DNA of 64,000 bases from Bos javanicus (taxonomy: Eukaryota; Chordata; Mammalia; Artiodactyla; Bovidae), in the NCBI RefSeq assembly GCF_032452875.1, contig NC_083896.1, positions 1,488,001-1,552,000 on the forward strand, given 5' to 3'. Position 1 is the stretch's first letter; every line of letters starts with the position of its first letter. Of this stretch, positions 35,001 through 45,319 are shown one piece after another. A model generated the notes under the pieces. The model saw nothing but the letters and a program-made list of their open reading frames with translations, was not told where the DNA came from and ran no database searches. The position numbers and the translations under genes are program-made.

Positions 35001-36035
35001 TCAGTGTCATATCTTTTTGCCTTTTCATACTGTTCATGGGGTTCTCAAGGCAAGAATACTGAAGTGGTTTGCCATTCCCTTCTCCAGTGGATCACGTTTT
35101 GTCAGAACTCTCCACCATGACCCATTTGTCTGGAGTGACCCTACATGGCATGGGTCACAGTTTCATTGAGTTGGACAAGGCTGTGGTCCATGTGATCAGA
35201 TTGATTAGTTTTCTGTGATTGTGGTTTTCATTCTGTCTTCCTCTGATGGAGAAGGATAAGAGGCTTATGGAACCTTCTTGATGGGAGAGACTGACTGAGG
35301 GGGAAACTTGGTCTTGTCCTGATGGGCAGGGCCATGCTCAGTAAACCTTTAATCTAATTTTCTGTTGATGGCTGGGACTGTGTTCCCTCCCTGTTGTTTG
35401 ACATGAGACCAAACTATGGTGGAGGTAATGAAGAAAATGGCAACCTCCTCACACACTGCTACACTTGGTGCCCCAGACCCTACAGCAGGCCACCGACCTA
35501 TGCCTCTGCCCGAGACTCCTGGACACTCACAGGCAAGTCTGGGTCAGTCTCCTGTGGGGTCACTGCTCCTCTCTCCTGGGTCCTGGTTTGCACAAAGTTT
35601 TGTTTGTGCCCTGCTAGAGTCTGTTTCCCCAGTCCTGTGTAAGTTCTGGCGGCTCTGTGGTGGGGTTATTGGCGACCTCCTAAGAGGGCTTATGCCACAC
35701 CCAGGTCTGCTGCACACAGAGACCCTGCCCCTGCGGCAGGCCATTGACAATCCATACCTCTGCAGGAGACATTCAAATACTCAGTGGCAGGTCTGGCTCA
35801 GTCTCTGTGATGTCTCATGGTGAGCCTTCTGAGCATCTGTGGTGGGTTGGAGTTTGATTGTATACTTGATTTCACCCCTCCAACCATCTTTCTGGTACTT
35901 CTCCTTTGCCCTTGGATGTGGGGTATCTTTTTTTGGTGGGATCCAAGATTCTCCTATCGATTGTTGTTCAAAAGTGAGTTGTAAAGAAGATGAGCACATG
36001 TCCTTCTATCCACCATCTTGGAGTGGTATCTATCT
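32033..36035 (-). mobile_element. Near full-length BovB LINE, minus strand
   Basis: About 4 kb of BovB read on the minus strand, from a probable 5' end near 36035 ('caccatcttggagtgg' on the plus strand) to the 3' tail at 32033. In element order: a 5' region (about 35000-36035); an endonuclease region (34150-34850: GDWNAKVG-like and SDHELL-like codons, interrupted by stops); the pre-RT region (33500-34150); RT motifs in 32900-33300 (FIDYANAFDCVDH-like motif A); and the C-terminal domain (32137-32654, RVPWTGRRPSQS, KSRDITLPTEV). Many frameshifts and stops, so non-functional and older than the 9777 copy. The 5' part near 35025-35090 is similar to the Bov-tA body. Confidence 0.92.
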
Positions 36036-36354
36036 ATCCATATATACACATTCTCCTTTATATTCTTTTCCATTTTGGTTTATCTTCACTGGTTCAATAT
36101 CAAGATGGTTTCATAGCTAAGTTCCTTCTAACCTTTAAAGACCTGTAATTCCAATATTATTTAAACTATGGCAGACCACTCATAAATATGGAAAACTCTC
36201 TATTTATGTTATAAAGCCAACATAACTATATAACAAGCTGGAAAAAAGAGAACTATATACAAATCTCATTTATATACACAAATCTTAATTTCTAAATAAA
36301 ATATTACCACATAGAAGCCAGTAATATATTAAAACTGTTAAGAGTATGACTGTT
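36036..36354. other. DEUP1 intron D-E, unassigned
   Basis: AT-rich DNA with a short (ATCT)n-like run at 36028-36040; nothing recognised. Confidence 0.45.
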
Positions 36355-37030
36355 ATATGTTGAAGTCCAAGCCATTACTAATACCTTAGAGTGTGATCTT
36401 ATTTGTAAATAGGATCTTTACAGAGGTAACCAAATAAGGAATGAGGTCATTAAGGTGGACTTTAATCCAACATGACAGGGATTCTATAAAAAGGGGAAAT
36501 TTGGACACCAGAACAGACATACATAGAGGGAAGATGGTATGAAGAAACAAAAAGAAAGAAAGAAAGATGGCTGTGTGAAGACAGGGCACTGGGGCAATGC
36601 ATGGACACGCCAAGGACTGACAGCCTGTCGGCAAATCACTAGAGGCTACAGAGAGGCAAGGGTGAATCCCTCCCAAAGACTTCAGAGGGAGCACAGTCCT
36701 ACTGAGACTTCCCTGGTGGCTCAGAGGGTAAAGCATCTGCCTACAATGCAGGAGACCCAGGTTTGATCCCTGGGTCAGGAAGATCCTCTGGAGAAGGAAA
36801 AGGCAACCCATTCCAGAACTCTTGCCTGGAAAATACCATGGATGGAGGAGTGTGGTAGGCTACAGTCCATGGGGTCGCAAAGAACTGGACATGACTAAGC
36901 TACTTCACTTTCTTTTTCTTTTCATAGTTTTATCGACACCTTGAGTTTAGACTTCTAGCTTCCAGAACTATACAACAGTAAGTTTCTATTGTCTTCAGAC
37001 ACTCAGTTTGTGGCAGTCTGTTATGACACC
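36355..37030 (+). mobile_element. MaLR-type solo LTR (MLT1-like), split by a SINE
   Basis: Old endogenous-retrovirus-like LTR: 'tatgttgaagtccaagcc', 'gtgatcttatttgtaaatag', 'atgaggtcattaaggtgg', 'ttctataaaaaggggaaatt', then after the SINE at 36706-36908 'cttccagaactatacaacag', 'agtttctattgtcttc' and 'cagtttgtggcagtctgtta'. No internal retroviral coding sequence is present. The exact subfamily is uncertain. Confidence 0.7.
36706..36908 (+). mobile_element. Bov-tA SINE inside the LTR
   Basis: Complete plus-oriented copy: head 'ccctggtggctcagagggta', box B 'ggtttgatccctgggtcagg', tail 'aactggacatgactaagc'. Confidence 0.94.
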
Positions 37031-38549
37031 ACTCAAAAATGAATAGAATGATCAAAAAGGTTTATTCCATGGATTTAAAGGTGGATCAATATCAGGAAAT
37101 CTATCAATCACAGTGTATTACACATCAAAAAACTAATGGATAAAAACTACATGATGTCATGTATGTTGAATGGGCATTTGATAAAACAGAAGCAAATCTT
37201 AAAAACTCTAAGTAATTTCAGGAATAGAAAGACATAATAAAGACCATAAATCAAGAATATTATCCTAAACAGTAAAACTCTAAAATGGTTTCACCTAAAA
37301 TCAGAAATTAGACAAATTTGCCAATGATCACTATGATTACTTAATATTCTCTTGGAAGTTTCAGCAAGTTCAATATGACAAAAATTACTGTCATGAACAC
37401 TAGAAGAGATACAACTATTTTTGTTGATACAACTACATATGTCAAAACACTTAAGAACCTCTAGTAAAAAGCCTACTACAATTAAAAGGTAGTTTGACTT
37501 TTTTTTTCTATATTTACAGTAAGTTTTTGGATATGGAAAATGGAAAATATTCCACTTACAATAGTGACAAGAACTATAAAATACTTGAGAATAAGTTTAA
37601 AAAGAAAGAAAATAAGTTTTAAAAGAGAATAAGTTTTAAAAGCTACAGAAACTATATGAAGAAAACTGTAAGGTCTTATTGAAAAGCATAAAATAAGAGA
37701 TGAAGAAATAGAAAGCCATGCCATATTACTGGATAGGGAAATTTACTTTTATAGAAATGCCAATTCTTTCAAAGATAATATATAAGCTTAATTCAATTCC
37801 AAGTAAAATCCAACAGGAAATTATCAGGAGAAACTGAATTAATTGAGCTTAACATTTATCATAAAAAATCTTTAATTGGATTCCTATTTTATACTACATG
37901 CAAAAGTGTAATTCAAATGAATTAAAAATTTAGATGAAAAATATAAAAATCTTTGAAGAAATTATACATATTGTCCAGAAGTTAGAAGAACCATGTTACA
38001 CAAGGAAGGAAATTCAGAAGCTATAAACAAAAAGTTGTACATGTTTGACAAATAAAAGTTTAAAACATTTCATATGACAAAAGATATAAAAGTTAGAAAC
38101 AACAAATTAGAAAAATGCTGTTATAAACTGACAAGAAAAAAAGAAAGCCCAAAGAAAATGAGTTTCAGCTTTGCCCAAGGAAAATGATCAAAAAATATAA
38201 CTAGGTCATAGTATATTGCCAATAAATATGCAAAAATATGCCCTCTGCAGTCAGGAAAATGTAAATTAAAAGACTATTGAGAAATCACTATACCCATCAG
38301 ACCAGCAAAAATTTAAAAGAGCAATAACACCTATTGCCAGTAAGGATGAAATAAAAGGTTACTCTCTTATAGAGAGGGTAGAAATATGATTTGACAACAA
38401 ATATTTTAAAATTAAAAGATACATATCCTTTGAATCAGCAATTGCATTCTCAGGAAGCTATTCCAAGATGTATGGACAAAGATGTTTTTCATAGTATTGT
38501 GTTTCTCTGTAAAAATCTAGAGATAGAGTTGTTAATTATGAATGAATTA

Positions 38550-38738
38550 CAGTTAACCCCTGAACAACATGAGTTTCAACTGTGTGGATTTGTACATGGA
38601 TTTTTTCATTTTTCCTAAATATGCATTACAGCACTACACATCTGCAATTGGTTGAATCCTCAGATATGGAGGAAGGCTGGTTGTAAAGTTAGCTGCAGAC
38701 TTTGGACTGCATGGAGTCAGTACCCCTAACCCCAACTG
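38550..38738. mobile_element. TA-flanked DNA transposon remnant (Tigger/pogo-like MITE)
   Basis: 189-bp segment beginning cagttaacccctgaacaaca and ending cccctaaccccaactg, with TA on both sides (38548-38549 and 38739-38740). Ends are short imperfect inverted repeats (cagtt/aactg). The start resembles the ends of a mammalian Tigger-type nonautonomous element; orientation not assigned. Confidence 0.65.
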
Positions 38739-38921
38739 TAATTCTGGAAAAACAGCTGAATTTTTTCATGAAAATCATGAGATATTCTTAAGCTACTATA
38801 TAATCCGATAAAACCTAAACTTGCTGACTTAGAAGGATTAACAAAGGATAAAAGACACAGATAAGTGTACAAAATGCAATCCATTTTTAAAAAAAGTTAA
38901 AACCCCTGAATAGGTATATGA

Positions 38922-38923
<2 letters not shown>

Positions 38924-38959
<36 letters not shown>
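38924..38959 (+). repeat. (AC)18 microsatellite
   Basis: Perfect AC dinucleotide run of 36 bp, likely polymorphic in length. Confidence 0.97.
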
Positions 38960-38961
<2 letters not shown>

Positions 38962-39249
38962 AAAAACATAAAATGATGCATACCGAAGAGTTAACATGTT
39001 ATCTAATGGATCGGTTATGAGGTGGCTGGAGAAATGGAGGGAAGGGGAGAAACGAGAAAAAGAGTTACAACACTCACTAAAATCACTGGTATATGAGTTA
39101 TGCTTCAATTCACTAAAACGTATATGTATTTTACATGAGTATATATTTTTTTTCTGAAAAATTAAGAAAAATTAAAAGATGTTTCTCTACTGACTTGTAG
39201 AAATATCCATGATATATAGTCAAAAGGCAGTTTAGAATAATGTATATAT

Positions 39250-39812
39250 TGTTGTTATTGTAATCTAATCACTTAGTCGTGTGTTACTGTCATCATCTAA
39301 CATTACTGTCATCATCTAATCACTTGGTCTTTTTTGCGACCCCATGGACTGTAGCCTGCGAGGCTCCTCTGTCCATGGGATTCTCCAGGCAAGAATACTG
39401 GAGTGGGGGAGGGTGAGGGTGGGATGATTTGGGAGACTTGAAACATGTATAATATCATATGTGAAACGAATGGCCAGTCCAGGTTCGATGCATGATACAG
39501 GATGCTCGGGGCTGGTGCACTGGGATGACCCAGAGGGATGGTATGGGGAGGGAGTTGGGAGGGGGGTTCAGGATGAGGAACACGTGTACACCCGTGGCAG
39601 ATTCATGTTGATGTATGGCAAAACCAATACAATATTGTAAAAAATAATAATAATAATAAAGTTTGAATTGTTATTATTTTTTACAAGAATACTGGAGTAG
39701 GTGTCATGCCCTCCTCCAGGGGATCTTCCCAACCCAGAGATCAGACCTGAGTCTCCTACATCTCCTGCACTGGCAGGCGGATTCTTTACCACTGAGCCAC
39801 CAGGGAAGGCCC
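39250..39812 (-). mobile_element. Bov-tA SINE split by an L1 tail
   Basis: Left part (39250-39404) has the BovB-like tail and body up to 'ggcaagaatactggagt'; right part (from 39684) resumes with 'caagaatactggagt' and continues to the head complement 'ttctttaccactgagccac'. The left part also holds a 19-bp tandem duplication ('ttactgtcatcatctaa') at about 39285-39322. Confidence 0.9.
39405..39683 (+). mobile_element. L1 3' end inserted in Bov-tA
   Basis: Bovine-type L1 3' UTR ('gggtgggatgatttgggag', 'ggctggtgcactgggatgac', 'aatacaatattgtaaaaaat') with an (AAT)n-containing tail and about 25 further bases after it. Flanked by the target-site duplication caagaatactggagt (39390-39404, 39684-39698). 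Confidence 0.92.
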
Positions 39813-39815
39813 AAT

Positions 39816-40312
39816 GTAAATGTTATACATGTATTTCTGTAAAAGAACATTCAACTCATCCCATCTAAGTGTTTGCACAAGCAAGGAAAATGTTTTATAG
39901 AATGCAGTACAGTAGTTGGTTAGCATTGAGTATCTCTGGAGTCCAAACTGGGATTGGGGATGGACACGGGGGTAATTAGCTGCTTATTTACACATCTTTC
40001 TGTGTTTTATTTCTTGAAAATTTGAAAACAAAAAAGCAAACAGAGCCAAATGCCGACAGGAGTCAAAATGAAGTGGCTTAGTGGGGGCTGTAATGAAGCA
40101 GAACGCACAACTACAGACATTCAGACTGAGATTCTGAAAAATAACACAAAAACTACTTTTTTGAGAGAGAGAGAGAAGAAAGCCATAGATGAAGGCAGGA
40201 TCCAATTTAATTTTTTCGTGTATACAAGTTAGGAAAAACAGTCCTTGTGTCACAAGACTTTCTGTAACAGACAGGGAAATCACATATACCTTGTTTTTAT
40301 CTATACTCCATT
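39816..40312. other. DEUP1 intron D-E, unassigned
   Basis: AT-rich DNA with a short (GA)n run at 40163-40176; no gene seen. Confidence 0.5.
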
Positions 40313-40520
40313 GGGGTTTCCCTGGTGGCTCAGATGGTAAAGAATCTGCCTGCAATGAGGGAAACCTGAGTTTGATCCCTGAGTTGGGAAGATCCCCTGG
40401 AGGAGGGCATGGCAACCCACTCCAGTATTCCTGACTGGAGAATCCCCATGGACTGGTGAGCTACAGTCCATGGGGTCCCAAGAGTCAGACACAGCTGAGT
40501 GACTAAGCATAGCACAGCAC
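40313..40520 (+). mobile_element. Bov-tA SINE with target-site duplication
   Basis: Head 'ccctggtggctcagatggta', box B 'gagtttgatccctgagttgg', tail 'gagtcagacacagctgagtg'. The sequence atactcca flanks it at 40303-40310 and 40521-40528. Confidence 0.93.
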
Positions 40521-40739
40521 ATACTCCAATCACAGGATCCATAACGAGGTGCAAAGAAGAATGCAGAAAGCGTCCAGAGTGATTCTATTCTTTGAGGCTA
40601 GATTGTGGACTACTAGGAGAATTAAGGACATACTCTCACAGAAATACAGTATCATCACAGAACACTCTGATGCAAATGGTAGCAATATTTTTTGGCATCT
40701 ATCTCCTGAAACAAAGCAAACAGAAGCAAAAATAAACAA

Positions 40740-40857
40740 ATGCTGCTGCTGCTAAGTCGCTTCAGTCATGTGCGACTCTGTGAGACCCCATAGATGGCAG
40801 CCCACCAGGCTCCCTGGGATTCTCCAGGCAAGAGCACTGGAGTGGGCCACCATTTCT
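40740..40857 (-). mobile_element. BovA monomer SINE
   Basis: Single monomer with (TGC)n edge at 40741-40753, 'cagtcatgtgcgactctgtg' and 'ggcaagagcactggagtgg'. Confidence 0.92.
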
Positions 40858-40898
40858 TTTAATTAAAGGGAAACTAATGGCAAATTGAAAAGACAACC

Positions 40899-43399
40899 TA
40901 CTGCCAGCAAATTTGGAAAACTCAGCAGTGGCCACAGGACTGGAAAAGGTTAGTTTTCATTCCAATCCCAAAGAAAGGCAATGCCAAAGAATGCTCAAAC
41001 TACCACACAATTGCACTCATCTCACATGCTAATAAAGTAATGCTCAAAATTCTCCAAGCCAGGTTCCAACAATATGTGAACCGTGAACTTCCAGATGTTC
41101 AAGCTGGTTTTAGAAAAGGCAGAGGAACCAGAGATCAAATTGCCAACATCCACTGGATCAAGGAAAAAGCAAGAGAGTTCCAGAAAAACATCTGTTTCTG
41201 CTTTATTGACTATGCCAAAGCCTTTGACTATGTGGATCACAATAAACTGTGGAAAATTCTTCAAGAGATGGGCATACCAGACCACCTGACCTGCCTCTTG
41301 AGAAACCTGTATGCAGGTCAGGAAGCAATAGTTAGAACTGGACATGGAACAACAGACTGGTTCCAAATAGGAAAAGGAGTTCGTCAAGGCTGTATACTGT
41401 CACCCTGCTTATTTAACTTATATGCAGAGTACATCATGAGAAACGCTGGGCTGGAAGAAGCACAAGCTGGAATCAAGATTGCCGGGAGAAATATCAATAA
41501 CCTCAGATACGCAGATGACACCACCCTTATGGCAGAAAGTGAAGAGGAACTCAAAAGCCTCTTGATGAAAGTGAAAGAGGAGAGTGAAAAAGTTGGCTTA
41601 AAGCTCAACATTCAGAAAACAAAGATCATGGCATCTGGTCACATCACTTTATGGGAGATAGATGGGGAAACAGTGGAAACAGTGTCAGACTTTATTTTTG
41701 GGGGCTCCAAAATCAATGCAGATGGTGACTGCAGCCATGAAATTAAAAGACGCTTACTCCTTGGAAGGAAAGTTATGACCAACCTAGATAGCATATTCAA
41801 AAGCAGAGACATTAGTTTGCCAACAAAGGTCCGTCTAGTTAAGGCTATGGTTTTTCCAGTAGTCATGTATGGATGTGAGAGTTGGACTGTGAAGAGAGCT
41901 GACCACTGAAAAATTGATGCTTTTGAACTGTGGTGTTGGAAAAGACCCCCCCTTTTTTTTTTAGATATTTGAAATACAACTTTATTCTGATTCTAAATGA
42001 AAAAGAATAGGAATGACAGTAACAAACAAGATTCCACCTCTCAATATTGTCATGTGACTACAGCAGTCTTATATTTGAAACTCAAGGAGGAAACAACTGT
42101 ATTCCAAAACACCTAAATATGCAGGTCCAAAAAATGAAGGTTTTTTTTTTTAAACTGCCACATTCACTCCAAAGCCCATCCATCTGCTTCAGCATCCAAA
42201 GATTAAGCACATGTTCTGCTTAGCTGTATAATAAAGTGGCAAACACACTATACCACTGACATCACAGGGCAGTTGCCTATAAAACTAGACTTCTGACGCT
42301 GGGCCCCAGCTTCGCTTTCTCACAGGTCATCATCTTCATCCGGGACAGCAGTTGTCTGAGCAACCTCTAAATCGTGCTCATGCGGTGCTGCCAAGGCTGG
42401 GTCCATGACCGCCTCTGGCGGGGCAAGAGCAGGCACGGCGACAAACTCCAAGTTAGGGTCTCCATCAGTTTTCTAGCAAGCCAGAGGAAGGGCTTTTCAA
42501 AGCTGTAGTTACTTTTGGCAGAAGTGTCATAGTACTGAAGATTCTTCCTTCGGTGGAAGACAGTTGACTTTGCCTTAACCTTTCTGTCCTTAATATCCAC
42601 TTTGTTGCCACACAACACAATTGGGATGTTCTCACACACTCGAACCAGATCTCTATGCCAGTTAGGCACATTCTTGTAAGTAACTCTTGATGTTACGTCA
42701 AACATTATAATGGCACACTAACCTTGTATATAATAACCATCTCTCAGTCCACCAAATTTCTCCTGACCAGCTGTATCCCATACATTGAACTTAATAGGTC
42801 CTCTGTTGGTATGGAACACAAGAGGATGGACCTCAACACCCAAGGTAGCTACATACTTCTTCTCAAATTCACCAGTCAGATGATGCATCACAAATGTAGT
42901 TTTTCCAGTTACCACCATCACCAACCAAAACAAGTTTGAACTGAACTTGGGGTTCTCCTTGGGCAGCCATCGTGATGTTACTTCCAGAAGCGTCTCTGCG
43001 CCCATCTGACTGAGGGCTGGAAAGATGGTGGAAGCCGGAAAAGACTCTTGAGAGTCCCTTGGACTGCAAGGAGATCCAACCAGTCCATTCTAAAGGAGAT
43101 CAGTCCTGGGTGTTCTTTGGAAGGACTGATGCTAAAGCTGAAACTCCAATACTTTGGCCACCTCATGCAAAGAGTTGACACATTGGAAAAGACTCTTGAT
43201 GCTGGGAGGGATTGGGGGCAGGAGAAGAAGGGGACAAGAGGGTGAGATGGCTGGATGGCATCACCGACTCAATGGACATGAGTCTGAGTGAACTCCAGGA
43301 GTTGGTGATGGACAGGGAGGCCTGGCGTGCTGCAGTTTATGGGGTCGCAAAGAGTCGGACACGACTGAGTGACTGAACTGACTGAACTGACTGACTGAA
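40899..43399 (+). mobile_element. BovB LINE interrupted by a RAN retrocopy
   Basis: BovB pieces at 40899-41947 and 43037-43399. The first has a 289-codon frame (41040-41909) with RT motif A FIDYAKAFDYVDH, motif B GVRQGCILSPCLFNLYAEY and motif C NNLRYADD all present, then KTKIM and GCESWTVKRA; it ends at a TGA in the A-D-H stretch. The second carries RVPWTARRSNQS and the end of the C-terminal region, with a frameshift in the GRR stretch, and finishes gactgaactgactgaactg. The 5' part including the endonuclease is absent. Confidence 0.95.
41948..43036 (-). pseudogene. RAN: Processed RAN GTPase pseudogene inside a BovB element
   Basis: An intronless copy of RAN mRNA, the small GTPase that drives nuclear transport and spindle assembly. 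The former coding region spans 42320-42970 on the minus strand (651 bp, the length expected for 216 residues plus stop). It starts MAAQGEPQVQFKLVLVGDGG and keeps DTAGQEKFGG (G3), GNKVDIKDRK (G4), SAKSNY (G5) and a DNA stretch for the acidic tail. It is dead: a one-base insertion just after GDGG in the P-loop, a TAG replacing the Gln codon of the AQCAII stretch after YYIQ, and a one-base deletion after WLARKL. 5' UTR sequence lies at 42971-43036, 3' UTR at about 41962-42319, and the poly(A) is the T run near 41952-41962. Imperfect duplications (ggaaaaagac at 41938, ggaaaagac at 43037) flank it and the host BovB resumes on the far side, so it was inserted by L1 machinery after the BovB. Confidence 0.96.
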
Positions 43400-44365
43400 T
43401 GCAAGAAAATATGATATGATCAACAAGGGTTAATATCAAAAGTATGTAAACATCTCATACACTCAACATCAACAAAACAAACTACCCAGTTAAAAAATAG
43501 AAAAACTGAATAGTTTTCCAAGGAGAACATTCAGATGGATAACAGGCACAAGCAACATTGCTCAACATTCTTAATCATCAGAGAAATGCAAACTGAAACC
43601 ACAATGAGGTTATCACCTCACACTTGTCAGAATGGCTATCATCAAAAAGAATACAAATAACAAGTGTTGGTGAGAACATGGAGAAAAGGAAACCCTCATA
43701 CACTGTTGATGGGAATGCAAACTGGTGCAGCCACTGTGGAAAACAGTAAAGAAGTTTCTCAAAACACTAAAGATAGAACTATCTTACGACCCAGTAATTT
43801 CACTCATGGGTATATAAATATCTGAAAAAAACAAAAACATGGTTCAAAAAGATACATATACCCCAATGTTCACAGCAAAATTGTCAAGATATGGAAGTAA
43901 CCTAAGTGTCCATCAACAGGTGAATAGATAAAGATGGTGTGGTTTGCACACACACACACACACACAATGGAATACTACTTGGCTATAAAAAGAGTGAGAT
44001 TTTGCCATGTGCAACAACATGGATGGACTGGAAGGGTATGAGGCCAAGTGGAATAAGTCAGAGAAAGACAAACACTGTGTGACACCACTCCTATGTATAA
44101 TACAAAAAATAAAACAAATAGTGAATATAACAAAAAAGACAGTCGCAGATAGAGAGCAGGAGGGAATTAAGAGGCACAAATTATTATGTATAAAATAAAT
44201 TATGAGGATATATTGTATAACACAGGGAATATAGCCAATATTCTGTAATAACTATAAATAGAGAATAACCTTAAAAATTGTGAATCACTAAGTAGTATAC
44301 CTGTAACTTACATAATATTGTAAACCAACTATACTTCAATTAAAAATTCAAAAATAAAAATACTG

Positions 44366-45232
44366 ACAAAGAAAGAAATACAGAATCCTGACTTAAGAAA
44401 GGACTATGGAGAATGCGTGATCCAACTTTATCACTTTACAGTGAGGAATCTGAGGCCAAGTTAAGCAATCGCCTTACTCGGATCCCCTGCATTCCCTGCA
44501 CTGGCAGTAAATTATTTTATCTCAGAATATTTACTCAAAGCAAATAAATGATAAACAAGTAACTATGATATTTTATTAGTTCAATAAATAAACGTTCTCC
44601 TATTTCACATGTAAAAAAGCAAACCTCAACTGTTCTATGAAACAACTGAAAAGAAAGGCACGTAGCCTGTTTAAGCTGTCTTGTGTGAGCCTGTAAAGGC
44701 ACCAGTTAAAACCACAAGGCCAGATCTCAATCGTTCACTGATCCATTCTTCTTTTTATTCAACCAGCATTCACTGAAGACTTTCCCCCTGACGTTGGGAA
44801 GTATTGGTGACACGTTAATAAGGCACCACTCGGCCCTTGTTCCCCATGTGGGGGAGAGTGACAAGCTATGAGACAAATCGGCCCAAGTGCAGCTGGAACT
44901 ACCTGTTCTGACTGGAGTCTCAGGGGCAGGTCATCAAGTGGAACTGACAGGAGTCGGGCCGTGCAGGGTGTAGGAGTCCAGACGCAAAGGCAAGGACAGT
45001 AATATATGTTTGAGGAAATAATTTGAATTGAGCCCAATTCAAGAAAAGAACAAGGAGAAAACCAGAAATTCAAATGTTCCAGCCTGCAGATAAAAGTAAA
45101 TTCCATCCAAGTACGAGATACTTTGTCAGCCTGACTCCTGCACGCCTGACAGGCGGGAGGCGTTCAGTAAACAGTATCTGGCCAAGGAGGCAAGCTCTCT
45201 GTTCAAGCTACTGAGTGGCGTCAGCACATTAC
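44366..45232. other. DEUP1 intron D-E next to exon D
   Basis: Intronic DNA; a MIR-like scrap at about 44435-44475 ('tcactttacagtgaggaatc'). A 115-codon minus-strand open frame at 44759-45106 has no recognisable product or splice context. Confidence 0.5.
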
Positions 45233-45319
45233 CATGTACCGTCCAGGGTCCAAGTCTCCCATCATGCCTTTCAGGTGTGTGTTTTCAGTCCTGACAGCTT
45301 TGTACCTCGTATCCAACAT
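45233..45319 (-). CDS. DEUP1: DEUP1 exon D (YKAVRTENTHLKGMMGDLDP)
   Basis: An 87-bp, phase 0-0 exon of 29 codons, again too short to be noticed as an ORF. It reads MLDTRYKAVRTENTH, then LKGMMGDLDPGRYM. The acceptor is ctcctttcag/A and the donor TACATG/gtaatg. The central part is nearly identical to human DEUP1 as I recall it, while the first four residues differ, which is the usual pattern for a constrained core next to a drifting border. The Asp-Pro-Gly that follows the helical stretch probably ends the long coiled coil begun in the preceding exon. It lies 1885 bp from exon C and is followed by the 26.4-kb intron that holds most of the transposons of this window. Confidence 0.93.

Larger units (their letters stand above)
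37040..39165 (+). mobile_element. Old degenerate L1 (ORF2 part to 3' region)
   Basis: AT-rich sequence following L1 ORF2 order ('ggtggatcaatatcaggaaatc', 'atgggcatttgataaaac', 'aaatcactatacccatcag'). Strongly decayed. A TA-flanked DNA element (38550-38738) and a dinucleotide run (38924-38959) sit in it. Borders are approximate. Confidence 0.6.
40640..44365 (+). mobile_element. L1 split by a SINE and by a BovB carrying the RAN retrocopy
   Basis: Left pieces (about 40640-40739 and 40858-40898: 'ggcatctatctcctgaaac', 'aaaagacaacctactg') join logically to 43400-44365 ('aatgcaagaaaatatgatat', 'ggttatcacctcacac', 'aagtgtccatcaacaggtg') to make one L1 ORF2 end plus 3' UTR with an A-rich end near 44340-44365. 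A short CA run lies at 43951-43968. The left edge is uncertain. Confidence 0.78.

Noticed and set aside
39285..39322. Short repeats as a CRISPR array
   Set aside because: Only two head-to-tail 19-bp copies without spacers inside a SINE, in a vertebrate genome.
41040..41909. A 289-codon ORF as a host gene
   Set aside because: BovB RT with YADD; its frame stops just before the RAN insertion.
42367..43069. A functional RAN gene
   Set aside because: Intronless, poly(A)-tailed, inserted in a BovB and broken by two frameshifts and a stop.
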